Of a stretch of DNA of 64,000 bases, positions 1 to 8,112 are shown one piece after another. The stretch comes from Aurantimonas aggregata. GTDB taxonomy: Bacteria; Pseudomonadota; Alphaproteobacteria; Rhizobiales; Rhizobiaceae. A model generated the notes under the pieces. The model did no database searches. It saw nothing but the letters and a program-made list of their open reading frames with translations, and was not told where the DNA came from. Within the stretch, counting starts at the first letter, position 1. The number at the start of each line of letters is the position of its first letter. Location: assembly GCF_010500835.1 (NCBI RefSeq), contig NZ_JAAAMJ010000010.1, positions 1 through 64,000 of the forward strand, in the 5' to 3' direction. The position numbers were made by a program, and so were the translations under genes.

Positions 1-109
1 CGGCCAGTGCCAGAAGCCGACGCGCCTGCGCCGCATGCTTTGTCGTCTTGGCCAGCTCTCGAAGAGCGGGTCCGTTGAAATCGGAACGAAGCGGGATCGC
101 TGAAGCCAT
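1..109 (-). mobile_element. IS630-family transposase, 5' part only (cut by window edge)
   Basis: The minus strand opens with ATG at 109 and reads MASAIPLRSDFNGP, then ALRELAKTTKHAAQARRLLALA, to the window edge. This N-terminus with its SDF and RRLLALA blocks is typical of IS630/Tc1-type transposases, whose start is a helix-turn-helix that binds the element ends. Only 36 codons are visible, so the DDE catalytic domain cannot be judged. The Shine-Dalgarno GGAGG lies 7 nt before the ATG, and both sit in a perfect hairpin described separately. The neighbouring higBA pair points the same way. Confidence 0.75.
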
Positions 110-136
110 GGCAAACCTCCGTTTGCCATGGCTTCA
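101..136 (-). promoter_or_regulatory. Perfect 16-bp hairpin over the transposase start
   Basis: Bases 101-116 are the exact reverse complement of 121-136, with the four-base spacer 117-120. In the minus-strand transcript the loop reads GGAG, the core of the Shine-Dalgarno, and the transposase AUG (109-107) is inside the 3' arm. The RNA would therefore expose the ribosome site in the loop but pair the start codon in the stem. It could damp translation when read-through transcripts enter from higBA. It may also be part of an element end. Confidence 0.7.
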
Positions 137-189
137 GACTTCGCCCGCCTTGGGAACCCCTACAGAGTCAGCTATCGCGCACGTTGGTA

Positions 190-498
190 TCAGGCGGACT
201 CCAGCCGCTCGATCGCGCTGACATCGACGTCTCGCTCCGCGTGCCAGGCGTCGTATGCCGCCTGCATGCGCAGCCAGACTGCCGCGCCATCGCCGAAAAG
301 CTTGCCCAGGCGTGCTGCCACCTGCGGCGAAACCGGCTTCTTCTCCCGCATGATGTCGTAGAGATGCTGGCGGGAGATCCCCAGTCGCTCGGCGATCTCG
401 ATCCGGGTCTTGCCCGTATCGGCCAGGAGGTCGCCGATCAGCGCTCCCGGATGGGAAGGGCAGCGATTCGGGTCTCTGGTTGCCTTGAATTCGGGCAC
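190..498 (-). CDS. higA: HigA-family antitoxin (XRE helix-turn-helix)
   Basis: This 102-residue protein has a lambda-repressor-like helix-turn-helix at about residues 31-50 (TRIEIAERLGISRQHLYDIM) and the N-terminal CPSHPGALIGDLL segment usual in VapI/HigA antitoxins. It would neutralise the toxin encoded immediately upstream and repress the shared promoter. The gap from the toxin stop is only 19 nt and the order is toxin first, as in higBA loci. Length and layout match the family. Function is by family similarity. Confidence 0.88.
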   Translation of the reverse strand: MPEFKATRDPNRCPSHPGALIGDLLADTGKTRIEIAERLGISRQHLYDIMREKKPVSPQVAARLGKLFGDGAAVWLRMQAAYDAWHAERDVDVSAIERLESA

Positions 499-517
499 GT
501 CGTTTACCTCCCATCGG

Positions 518-802
518 CTATTTGTCGTGATATTGCTCGAAGTCGACGCGGTAGGCGTCGCCGTCTTCGAACTCGAAGGTGACGCACCAGGGGCCGTTGA
601 TGTGAACGGTGTACCGCGTTGGATCGAAGCCTTTCAGTGCATGGAAATCGAAACCTGGCAGGTTCATCTCCTCAGGCGACAGGCACGCATCCAGCCGATC
701 GAGGCGGACCAGCAGGCGGCGATGCAGTCTCCTGTCGATCTTGGCCGTTGATCCAGTCGCCCAGAGTTGCGAGAGGGCCTTGTTGCGAAAGCTCCTGATC
801 AC
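518..802 (-). CDS. higB: HigB/RelE-type toxin
   Basis: This 94-residue protein starts at GTG and begins MIRSFRNKAL, the standard HigB opening. It has the family block HALKGFDPTRYTVHING, then WCVTFEFEDGDAY and a C-terminal YH. Toxins of this family are ribosome-dependent mRNA endonucleases. The position after the conserved Trp (residue 72), usually Arg in the WRI motif, is Cys here, so activity may be weak or changed. It forms an operon with the downstream antitoxin. Confidence 0.85.
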   Translation of the reverse strand: MIRSFRNKALSQLWATGSTAKIDRRLHRRLLVRLDRLDACLSPEEMNLPGFDFHALKGFDPTRYTVHINGPWCVTFEFEDGDAYRVDFEQYHDK

Positions 803-856
803 CCCCGCAACCCACTCCGTCGTTTGATACGATCACGTTCAAAACGTAAGCGATGT

Positions 857-880
857 GGCGACATATGTCAACATATGGCT
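857..880. promoter_or_regulatory. Candidate HigA operator
   Basis: Between higB and the divergent CoA-transferase gene lies the 10-bp palindrome GACATATGTC (860-869), followed by a second ACATATG (871-877). Palindromes in the promoter between a higBA operon and its neighbour are typical antitoxin binding sites. The same site could affect the divergent gene. This is inference from symmetry and position. Confidence 0.4.
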
Positions 881-912
881 GACGTTTTACGCTTTCACGA
901 GAGAATAGTTCG

Positions 913-2067
913 ATGACCCATGCTCCCCAGGCCGGCCTGAAAGTCCTCGAACTTGCCCGCATCCTCGCCGGGCCCTGGATCGGCCAGACACTGGCCGATC
1001 TCGGTGCCGACGTGATCAAGGTCGAGAGTCCCGCCGGCGACGACACGCGCGGCTGGGGCCCGCCTTTCGTCGAGCGGAACGGCGAGCGGACGGCGGCCTA
1101 TTTCCACGCCTGCAACCGCGGCAAGCGCTCGGTTGTCGCCGATTTCGCCACGCCGGAAGGGCAGGCGCTGGTCCGCGGACTTGCCGCCGATGCCGACGTC
1201 CTGATCGAGAACTTCAAGGTCGGCGGCCTGGCGAAGTTCGGCCTCGACTACGAGAGCCTGAAGAGGGTCAACCCGCGCCTCGTCTACTGCTCGGTCACCG
1301 GCTTCGGCCAGGACGGGCCCTATGCCGGCCGGGCCGGCTACGACTTCATGATCCAGGGCATGGGCGGGGTGATGAGCCTCACCGGCGAACCGGCCGGCGA
1401 GCCGCAGAAGATCGGTGTCGCCTTCGCCGACATCTTCACCGGCCTCTACGGCACGATCGCCATCCAGGCGGCGCTTGCCGACCGGGCGCGGACCGGGCAG
1501 GGGCAGTATGTCGACATGGCGCTGTTCGACTGCATGGCCGGGGTGCTGGCCAACCAGGCGCTGAACTATCTCGCCTCCGGCATCGTGCCGAGCCGCCTCG
1601 GCAACGCCCATCCCAACATCGTGCCCTATCAGGTGTTTCCGGTCGCCGACGGCCATCTGATCATCGCCTGCGGCAACGACCGGCAGTTCGGCCGGCTCTG
1701 CGGCGTGCTGGGCGTCGCCGACCTCGCGCTCGACGAGCGCTACCGGAGCAACGAATCGCGCGTCGCCAACCGCGAGACGCTGGTCGCCGCGCTGGCGACG
1801 GCGACGGGTCGGTTCGAGCGCGATGCGCTGCTCGCCGGGCTGGAAGCCGTCGGCGTCCCGGCCGGGCCGATCAACGACGTCGCGGAGGTCTTCGCCGATC
1901 CGCAGATCGTCCATCGCGGCATGCAGATCGCGCCGGAGGGCCTGCCGGGCGTGCGCACGCCGATCCGCTTCGGCGCGGCGGACCTCTCGCTGGAGCGCCC
2001 GGCACCGAGCCTCGGCGAACATCAGGGCGCACGGTTCGGCGACGGCGGCGAACCCAACGCCGGCTGA
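913..2067 (+). CDS. CaiB/BaiF class III CoA-transferase
   Basis: This 384-residue protein is the usual length for class III CoA-transferases, which move CoA between carboxylic acids through an Asp-linked thioester. It opens with LKVLELARILAGPWIGQTLADLGADVIKVE and has NRGKRSV and the VTGFGQDGPY block. The presumed nucleophile is Asp173 in GVAFADIFTGLYG, which aligns with Asp169 of formyl-CoA transferase. The substrate cannot be read from the sequence, and no acyl-CoA ligase, dehydrogenase or hydratase gene is next to it. It is transcribed alone, divergent from higBA. Confidence 0.9.
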   Translation: MTHAPQAGLKVLELARILAGPWIGQTLADLGADVIKVESPAGDDTRGWGPPFVERNGERTAAYFHACNRGKRSVVADFATPEGQALVRGLAADADVLIENFKVGGLAKFGLDYESLKRVNPRLVYCSVTGFGQDGPYAGRAGYDFMIQGMGGVMSLTGEPAGEPQKIGVAFADIFTGLYGTIAIQAALADRARTGQGQYVDMALFDCMAGVLANQALNYLASGIVPSRLGNAHPNIVPYQVFPVADGHLIIACGNDRQFGRLCGVLGVADLALDERYRSNESRVANRETLVAALATATGRFERDALLAGLEAVGVPAGPINDVAEVFADPQIVHRGMQIAPEGLPGVRTPIRFGAADLSLERPAPSLGEHQGARFGDGGEPNAG

Positions 2068-2095
2068 TCGCCTGGGCGCTCGCGCTTGGCCTGCC

Positions 2096-3649
2096 CTAAA
2101 GCTGCGACTCGATCGGCAGGAAGCCGATGATGGCCACCGCCATGCGCCGCCAGACGGTGGTCTCGGGGTCGCGGCGTTCTTCCCGCGCCTCCGGCCCGGT
2201 CCCATCCTGCCAGGCCAGCGAGCCGTGCTTCAGCGTCACGCGATAGCTGCTCTGCGGCGCCATCTGCTCCATCACCACCGCGCGAACTTCGCGCGTCAGC
2301 GCAGCCTGCCGGAACAGCACGCCCATCTCGGTGTTGAGCGACACCGAGCGCGGATCGAAGTTGAACGAGCCGATGAAGCCGGCCTCGCCATCGACGGTGA
2401 ACGCCTTGGTGTGGAGGCTCGCCGTGCTCGAGCCGAACAGCGAGATGTCGTCGCGCCGCCTGCGGGGCCGGAGCTCGAACAGCGTGATGCCGCCCTGCAG
2501 CAGCGGCGCCCGGTAGTTGGCATAGGCGCCATGCACCGCCGCGACGTCGGTCGCCGCCAGCGAGTTGGTCAGGACGGTGATGTCGACGCCCCTTGCCGCC
2601 AGCTCGGTCAGCCGACGGACGCCCTGATAGCCCGGAATGAAGTAGGGCGAGACGATCTCCAGATGCGAGCGGGCAGACAGCACCACCGGGTTGATCTCGT
2701 TCCACAGCCAGTTCTTCTGGCCACGGCTATGAGCCTTTTCCGGGGGATCGGAGATCACCCGCGCCTCCGGCGTCCAGTGAAACACTGAAGCGTCGCAGAG
2801 CATCTTCTGCGCGCCGCCTTCCTCGCTCAGCCGCCGCATGAAGGGCGCTGCGCGCTCGCTGGCGATCAGCCCAGCCCAGCGCTCCTTCAGCTCGGGCAGG
2901 TCGCCCCGGCCGTAGCGCGCCAGCTTGCGGATCGGCAGGACGGCGCTGCTGTTCCAGAAATCGTCGAAGACAGTCGCCGCCTGGTCGACCACGGGCCCGA
3001 CCGCCAAGAGGTCCATGTCGCGAAAATTCGCCGTGTCGGAGGCGTCGAAATAGGCGTCGCCGACATTGCGCCCGCCGACGATGGCGAGCCTTCCGTCGGC
3101 GATCCACGCCTTGTTGTGCATGCGCCGCGTGGCGCTGAACGGGCGCAGCAGCGTCTCGACGCCGCGATGCAGCGCGTTCGAGCGGCTCTTGGCCGGGTTG
3201 AACAGCCGCACCTCGACATTGGGATGGCGATCCAGCGCCAGGTAGCTGCGGTCCCTGCCGCGGGTGTTGATGTCGTCGAGCAGCAGCCGCACCCGCACGC
3301 CGCGGTCGGCGGCGTCGATGAGCTCGCTGGCCAGGAGCCCGCCGGTCAAATCGTCGAGCCAGTAGTAATATTGCAGGTCGAGGCTCCGCCCGGCGGTGCG
3401 GGCGGCCAGCACCCTGGCGGCGAAGGCCCGGGTGCCGCCGGTGATCAGCATCAGCCCGCTTTCGCCCGGATGCCGGCGGAGCATCGCGGCGACGTCCCGG
3501 TCTAGCGCCGTGGCATCGTCCTCGGGCGGCAGCGCGAAGGATGGCGTGCCGGGATCGACATGCGCGACACGGCCGAAGGCATAGAAGAAGATCAGGACGG
3601 CGAGGACCAGAACGACGACGCATCCCGCGATGATGGCGACGATGCTCAT
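2096..3649 (-). CDS. Phospholipase D family protein (cardiolipin synthase C-like)
   Basis: Two HKD motifs are present: HNKAWIADG at about residue 178 and HTKAFTVDG at about residue 413, each followed by the GG/GS-N block (GGRNVGDAYFD and GSFNFDPRS). This is the layout of bacterial cardiolipin synthases and related membrane phosphodiesterases. The chosen start gives 517 residues beginning MSIVAIIAGCVVVLVLAVLIFFYAF, a single N-terminal membrane anchor. An in-frame start 93 nt further upstream would only add a polar leader. The gene diverges from a phosphodiesterase-fold gene, a pairing that suggests a role in envelope lipid turnover. Confidence 0.88.
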   Translation of the reverse strand: MSIVAIIAGCVVVLVLAVLIFFYAFGRVAHVDPGTPSFALPPEDDATALDRDVAAMLRRHPGESGLMLITGGTRAFAARVLAARTAGRSLDLQYYYWLDDLTGGLLASELIDAADRGVRVRLLLDDINTRGRDRSYLALDRHPNVEVRLFNPAKSRSNALHRGVETLLRPFSATRRMHNKAWIADGRLAIVGGRNVGDAYFDASDTANFRDMDLLAVGPVVDQAATVFDDFWNSSAVLPIRKLARYGRGDLPELKERWAGLIASERAAPFMRRLSEEGGAQKMLCDASVFHWTPEARVISDPPEKAHSRGQKNWLWNEINPVVLSARSHLEIVSPYFIPGYQGVRRLTELAARGVDITVLTNSLAATDVAAVHGAYANYRAPLLQGGITLFELRPRRRRDDISLFGSSTASLHTKAFTVDGEAGFIGSFNFDPRSVSLNTEMGVLFRQAALTREVRAVVMEQMAPQSSYRVTLKHGSLAWQDGTGPEAREERRDPETTVWRRMAVAIIGFLPIESQL

Positions 3650-3863
3650 CTCTGCGTCATTCCTGTCTTCATTCGCCTTTTGCCGCAGTGCACGCGGCTG
3701 TAAGGGAACATGCGAGTCCGGGGCTCGTTGGGTGGCTTCCAAGGCACGTCGCCTTATAGGAGCAAAGCGCGAGCGTCACCATATCGGTTGCGTCCCGCCC
3801 GGTCGGCCCATATGCGTTGCCGTCTGAAATCAGCCGAGAAAACCGTCGTCGGAGTCGTGCCGC

Positions 3864-4727
3864 ATGCGCCGAACCAAGCAGCCGCAACCGGAAAAGTCCA
3901 GGAAACTCCGGCCCCTGCTCGTCTCCACGCTGCGCCAGGAGCGCCAGTCCTTCGTTTCCGAAAGCTGCAAGGGCCTCGGCGAGGCGACCACCATCGCCTC
4001 CTACAACGTGCACAAATGCGTCGGCGTCGACGGCCGCTTCGATCCCGACCGGACGATTTCGGTCATTCGCGAACTCGATGCCGACCTCGTCGCGCTGCAG
4101 GAGGCCGACCAGCGCTTCGGCGAGCGCGCCGGCCTGCTCGACCTGCATTCGCTGGAGCGGCAGACCGGTCTGGTGCCAATCTCACTGCCGATCTCCCAGG
4201 GCGGCCACGGCTGGCACGGCAACGTGCTTTTGATCCGCAGCGGCACGGTCACCGCCGCACACCAGCTGTCCCTGCCGGGGGCCGAGCCGCGCGGGGCACT
4301 GGTCGTCGAGCTCAAGCTGGAGAGCGGCCCGCTGCGGATCATCGCGGCGCATCTGGGTCTGCTGCGCCGTTCGCGGGCGCTGCAGGCACACACTTTGCTG
4401 CAGGCCATCGGGCCGGGCGACGACATGCCGACCCTCCTGATGGGCGATCTCAACGAATGGCGGCTCGGCAAGCGCTCGTCGCTCGCCGGGCTGGAGCCGC
4501 ATTTCGGCCCGCTGGAAGCGGCGATCCCGAGCTTTCCCTCGCGCTTTCCGCTATGGGCGCTGGACCGGGTCCTCGCCAAGCCGCACGATTTGATCTCCAG
4601 CATCGCGGTCCACAACTCGCCAAAGGCGAGGATGGCCTCCGACCATCTGCCGCTCAGGGCCGTTGTCCGGCTCGGCAACCGCTCGGACAGCCAGGCCGAA
4701 CGCGACGCACTCGCCGCCGTCGCCTGA
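3864..4727 (+). CDS. Endonuclease/exonuclease/phosphatase family protein
   Basis: The 287-residue protein has the metal-dependent EEP fold signature: SYNVHKCVG near residue 46, the metal-binding Glu80 in ALQEAD, GDLNEW near residue 193 and SDHLPL near residue 258. The family includes DNases and phospholipid phosphodiesterases. It lacks an obvious signal peptide; the first 40 residues are basic and outside the domain, so a later start is possible. It diverges from the PLD gene across about 210 bp, and such pairs recur in Proteobacteria. The substrate is unknown. Confidence 0.85.
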   Translation: MRRTKQPQPEKSRKLRPLLVSTLRQERQSFVSESCKGLGEATTIASYNVHKCVGVDGRFDPDRTISVIRELDADLVALQEADQRFGERAGLLDLHSLERQTGLVPISLPISQGGHGWHGNVLLIRSGTVTAAHQLSLPGAEPRGALVVELKLESGPLRIIAAHLGLLRRSRALQAHTLLQAIGPGDDMPTLLMGDLNEWRLGKRSSLAGLEPHFGPLEAAIPSFPSRFPLWALDRVLAKPHDLISSIAVHNSPKARMASDHLPLRAVVRLGNRSDSQAERDALAAVA

Positions 4728-4734
4728 CGGCGTC

Positions 4735-5436
4735 TCAGACGGCGAGATAGCGCGACAGGATGGCGGGATCGGCGTCGATGGCGGCGAAATCGCCGTCGAA
4801 ACGGACGGTGCCGGTCTCCAGCAGCACCACCCGATCGGCGATCGTCCGGGCGAAGCCGAGATTCTGCTCCGACAGGAGCACCGCGAGGCCGGCGCGCTTC
4901 AGCGTGAGCAGCGCTTCGGCCATCGCCTCGACGATCACCGGCGCGATACCTTCGGACGGCTCGTCCAGCAGCAGCATCGACGGGTTGCCCATCAGCGTGC
5001 GGGCGAGCGTCAGCATCTGCTGTTCCCCGCCCGACAGCCGGCCCCCCTTCTGGCCGCGCCGTTCGGCAAGGTTCGGAAACAGCGCATAGAGCCGCTCCGC
5101 CGACCAGCCTTCCGCGTCGTCGGCACCAGCCTTTCGCCCGACTTCGAGATTTTCCGCGACCGTCAGGTCCTTGAAGATCCGCCGCTCCTCCGGCACGTAG
5201 CCAAGGCCGAGCCGGGCGGCGCGCCAGGGCGCGAGACCGGTGATGTCGTGCCCGGCGAAGGTGACGCGACCCTTGCGGGGCCGGACGAGGCCCATCGCGG
5301 TTTTCAGCGTCGTGGTCTTGCCGGCGCCGTTGCGCCCGACGAGAGCCACGACCTCGCCTCTGGCGACGGAAAGCGTCACGCTACGCAGGATGTGCGCCTC
5401 GCCGTAGAAGCTGTCGATCGCGTCGAGCTCAAGCAT
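4735..5436 (-). CDS. livF: Branched-chain amino acid-type ABC transporter ATPase LivF
   Basis: A 233-residue ABC ATPase with Walker A GRNGAGKTT, signature LSGGEQQ and Walker B MLLLDEPSEG. The GYVPEERRIFKDLTVAENLEVG segment is diagnostic of the LivF subgroup. It would work as a heterodimer with the adjacent LivG to power import of a branched-chain amino acid or a similar small polar substrate such as urea or an amide. It is last in the operon and its start overlaps the livG stop by 8 nt, implying translational coupling. Confidence 0.92.
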   Translation of the reverse strand: MLELDAIDSFYGEAHILRSVTLSVARGEVVALVGRNGAGKTTTLKTAMGLVRPRKGRVTFAGHDITGLAPWRAARLGLGYVPEERRIFKDLTVAENLEVGRKAGADDAEGWSAERLYALFPNLAERRGQKGGRLSGGEQQMLTLARTLMGNPSMLLLDEPSEGIAPVIVEAMAEALLTLKRAGLAVLLSEQNLGFARTIADRVVLLETGTVRFDGDFAAIDADPAILSRYLAV

Positions 5437-6208
5437 CGGCCTGCCCCATGCTCGCTCCCGACCCGGCTCCGCCGCCGAGATAGACTTCCCGAACCTTGGG
5501 ATCTTTGCGGATTGCCTCGGCCCCTCCCTCGGCGATCAGCGCGCCGCGGTTCATTACGAGGATCCGGTCGGCATGGGCGAAGACGACGTCCATGTCGTGC
5601 TCGGTGAAGAGGACGCTCGGGCCGTCGGCGGCGCTGGCGATCTCTCGCACCAGCGCCATCAGCGCCTGGCGCTCGCCGGGCGCCATGCCGGCGGTCGGCT
5701 CGTCCATCAGCAGCAGGCGCGGCTTTCCCGACAGCGCGACGGCGAGTTCCAGCCGCTTGAGGTCGCCGTAAGCGAGCTGCGCGGCGGGACGATCCGCCGC
5801 CTCGTCCAGCCCGACGGTTGCCAGCAGCGCATCGGCTGCCGCCGGGTCGAAGGCGACGGCGCGCGTGAACAGGTCGAAGCCGCGGCGCCGATGCGCGATG
5901 AGCGCCGTCTGGACGTTCTCGCGCACCGTCATCGAGCCGAAGGTCTGGGTGATCTGGAAGGTGCGCCCGACGCCCTCGCGGGCGATGCGCCGCGTGGGCC
6001 AGCCGGTGATGTCCTTGCCGAACAGGCGGATGCTGCCGCGATCCGGCGTCAGCTGGCCGTTGAGCATGTTGAAGCTGGTCGACTTGCCGGCGCCGTTCGG
6101 GCCGATCAGCGCCACCATTTCGCCGGGCTCGACCGTGAAGGACAGATCGTCGACGGCGACGACGCCCTGGAACGCCTTGGCGAGGTGGTCGACGGAAAGC
6201 ACGCTCAT
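5429..6208 (-). CDS. livG: Branched-chain amino acid-type ABC transporter ATPase LivG
   Basis: The chosen ATG gives 259 residues beginning MSVLSVDHLAKAFQGVVAVD. It has Walker A GPNGAGKST, the LivG block GRTFQITQTFGSMTVRENV, Walker B LLLMDEPTAGM and the C-terminal KVREVYLG typical of LivG. The start overlaps the upstream permease stop by 4 nt (ATGA). The open frame continues far upstream, but only as antisense to the permease. The signature helix reads LAYGDLKRLE, a variant of the usual SYG.QR.LE. Confidence 0.92.
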   Translation of the reverse strand: MSVLSVDHLAKAFQGVVAVDDLSFTVEPGEMVALIGPNGAGKSTSFNMLNGQLTPDRGSIRLFGKDITGWPTRRIAREGVGRTFQITQTFGSMTVRENVQTALIAHRRRGFDLFTRAVAFDPAAADALLATVGLDEAADRPAAQLAYGDLKRLELAVALSGKPRLLLMDEPTAGMAPGERQALMALVREIASAADGPSVLFTEHDMDVVFAHADRILVMNRGALIAEGGAEAIRKDPKVREVYLGGGAGSGASMGQADA

Positions 6209-8076
6209 GCCGGCGCCGTCGTCTGCCCGCGCCGCCGACGCAGCCGGTCGGCGATCTGGCGGCCGAAGCCGGCGAGGCCGCGCGGCGCGAACAGGCAGAC
6301 CAGGAGGATCATCCCCCCGAAGATCGAACGCCAGTGGTCGAGCCGGCTGATCCAGTCCTCGATGCCGGTGAAGACCAGCGCGCCGACGATCGGGCCGGAC
6401 AGCGACTGCACCCCGCCGATCAGCACCATCAGGAGCGCGTCGACCGAGCGGGAGACCGACATCTCGTTGGGAAAGATGCTGCCCTTGGAGAAGACGAAGA
6501 TCGCCCCGGCCAGCGCCGCGAAGATCCCGGCGAGGACGAAGGCGCCGAGCTGCCAGCGCCGCACGTGGATGCCGAGCGCCTCGGCCCGCAGCGGCGCGTC
6601 GCGCCCGGCCCGCAGCACGTAGCCGAACGGCGAATGGGCGATCCGCCGCATCAGCCAGAGCCCGGTCGCCACCAGCGCCAGCGTCATGAGGAAATAGGCC
6701 GGGCGGGAGGCGAAGGCGGCATCCGGCCAGACGCCGAGAATGCCGTCGTCGCCGCCGGTGACGCCGCGCCACTGGATCGCCGTCGACCAGAGGATCTGCG
6801 CGCCGGCGAGCGTCAGCATGGCGAGATAGACGCCCGAAAGCCGCACGCAGAACCAGCCGAGGAGAAGCGCGCCGCAGCCGCCGACCACGACGCCGAGCGC
6901 CATCGCCGGCAGCATCGGCAGGCCGAGCAGCTTGGCCGCCAGCGCCGCGCCATAGGCGCCGAGGCCGAAATAGGCGGCATGGCCGAAGGAGATCAGCCCG
7001 CCGACGCCCATCAGCAGCTGCAGGCTGGCGGCAAACAGCGCCGCGACGAGAATGTCGGTCGCCAGCACCAGCGCGAAGCCGGGGGTGGCCAGCGGCAGCA
7101 GCGCGAGGGCGATCACGCCGGCGGCAAGCAGCAGGCCGTGGACGCGGCCGGGCAGCCGCAAGGTCGCGCCGCGCTCGGAGGCGGCCGGTGCCGCCAGCGC
7201 CTGGCTGCCGAACAGGCCGACCGGCCGGATCACCAGCACCGCCGCCATCACCAGGAACGGCAGCACCATCGCCAGCGTCGGGAAGAATAAGACGCCGAAG
7301 GCGTTGGCGACGCCGATCAGCACCGCCGCCGCATAGGCGCCGCCGATGCTGCCGAGGCCGCCGACGACCACCACGACGAAGGCCTCGACGACGACGTCGA
7401 GATCCATCGTCAGGCTCACCGTCTCGCGCGGGATCTGCAGCCCGCCGGCGAGGCCGGCCATGAACGCGCCCAGCATGAAGACGCCGGTGAACAGCTTCGC
7501 CTCGTCGACGCCGAGCGCCCCCGCCATCTCGCGGTCCTCGGTGGCGGCGCGCACGAGGATGCCCCAGCGCGTCCGGTTGAGCGCCAGCCAGACGAGGCCG
7601 AGGACGAGGGGACCCGCGGCGATCAGCACCAGGTCGTATTGCGGCACCGGCTCGCCGAGGATTCGCACCGCGGCGCCGAGCCCCGGCGCGCGCGGCGCCA
7701 AGAGGTCGGTCGGCCCCCAGATGGCGAGCGCCGCATCCTGGATGATCAGCAGGACACCGAAGGTCGCGACCAGCTGGTAGAGCTCGGTGGAGGCATAGAG
7801 CCGGCGCAGCACGACGATCTCGACCAGCCCGCCGATCAGCGCCACGGCGATCGCGGCGATCAGCACGCCGCCCCAGAAGCCGAGATGCCCGGTCGGGAAA
7901 TACGTCACCGCCGAATAGGCGATATAGGCGCCGAGCATGAAGAACGAGCCATGCGCGAAATTGACGATCCGCGTCACGCCGAAGATCAGCGACAGGCCCA
8001 CGGCGACGAGGAACAGCGCCGAGGCGTCGGCGAGGCCCGCGAGCAGCTGCGCGAGAAAGAAGCCGAGCGTCGTCAT
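6205..8076 (-). CDS. livHM: Fused LivH-LivM permease
   Basis: This 623-residue membrane protein joins both Liv permeases in one chain. The first half (about 1-290) has the LivH features GVTRIVNFAHGSFFMLGAYIAY and VVVGGLGSIGGAYAA. After a short polar linker the second half (about 310-615) has the LivM features GGLISFGHAAYFGLGAYGAA and VLIGGVQSLSGPIVGAL. Most homologues are two separate proteins of about 290 and 330 residues, as in the second Liv operon in this window. No stop or frameshift separates the halves. It sits between the binding-protein gene and livG. Confidence 0.92.
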   Translation of the reverse strand: MTTLGFFLAQLLAGLADASALFLVAVGLSLIFGVTRIVNFAHGSFFMLGAYIAYSAVTYFPTGHLGFWGGVLIAAIAVALIGGLVEIVVLRRLYASTELYQLVATFGVLLIIQDAALAIWGPTDLLAPRAPGLGAAVRILGEPVPQYDLVLIAAGPLVLGLVWLALNRTRWGILVRAATEDREMAGALGVDEAKLFTGVFMLGAFMAGLAGGLQIPRETVSLTMDLDVVVEAFVVVVVGGLGSIGGAYAAAVLIGVANAFGVLFFPTLAMVLPFLVMAAVLVIRPVGLFGSQALAAPAASERGATLRLPGRVHGLLLAAGVIALALLPLATPGFALVLATDILVAALFAASLQLLMGVGGLISFGHAAYFGLGAYGAALAAKLLGLPMLPAMALGVVVGGCGALLLGWFCVRLSGVYLAMLTLAGAQILWSTAIQWRGVTGGDDGILGVWPDAAFASRPAYFLMTLALVATGLWLMRRIAHSPFGYVLRAGRDAPLRAEALGIHVRRWQLGAFVLAGIFAALAGAIFVFSKGSIFPNEMSVSRSVDALLMVLIGGVQSLSGPIVGALVFTGIEDWISRLDHWRSIFGGMILLVCLFAPRGLAGFGRQIADRLRRRRGQTTAPA

Positions 8077-8112
8077 GCCGTCATCGCCGGCGGGCGAGGC
8101 GGGGCCGGTGGC

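Noticed and set aside
128-361. A 77-residue plus-strand frame starting in the hairpin
   Set aside because: Its start is only the mirror image of the transposase start created by the palindrome; it overlaps higA antisense and has no family pattern.
895-2205. A 436-residue frame antisense to the CoA-transferase
   Set aside because: It is compositionally typical of GC-rich antisense noise; the plus-strand gene has full family motifs.
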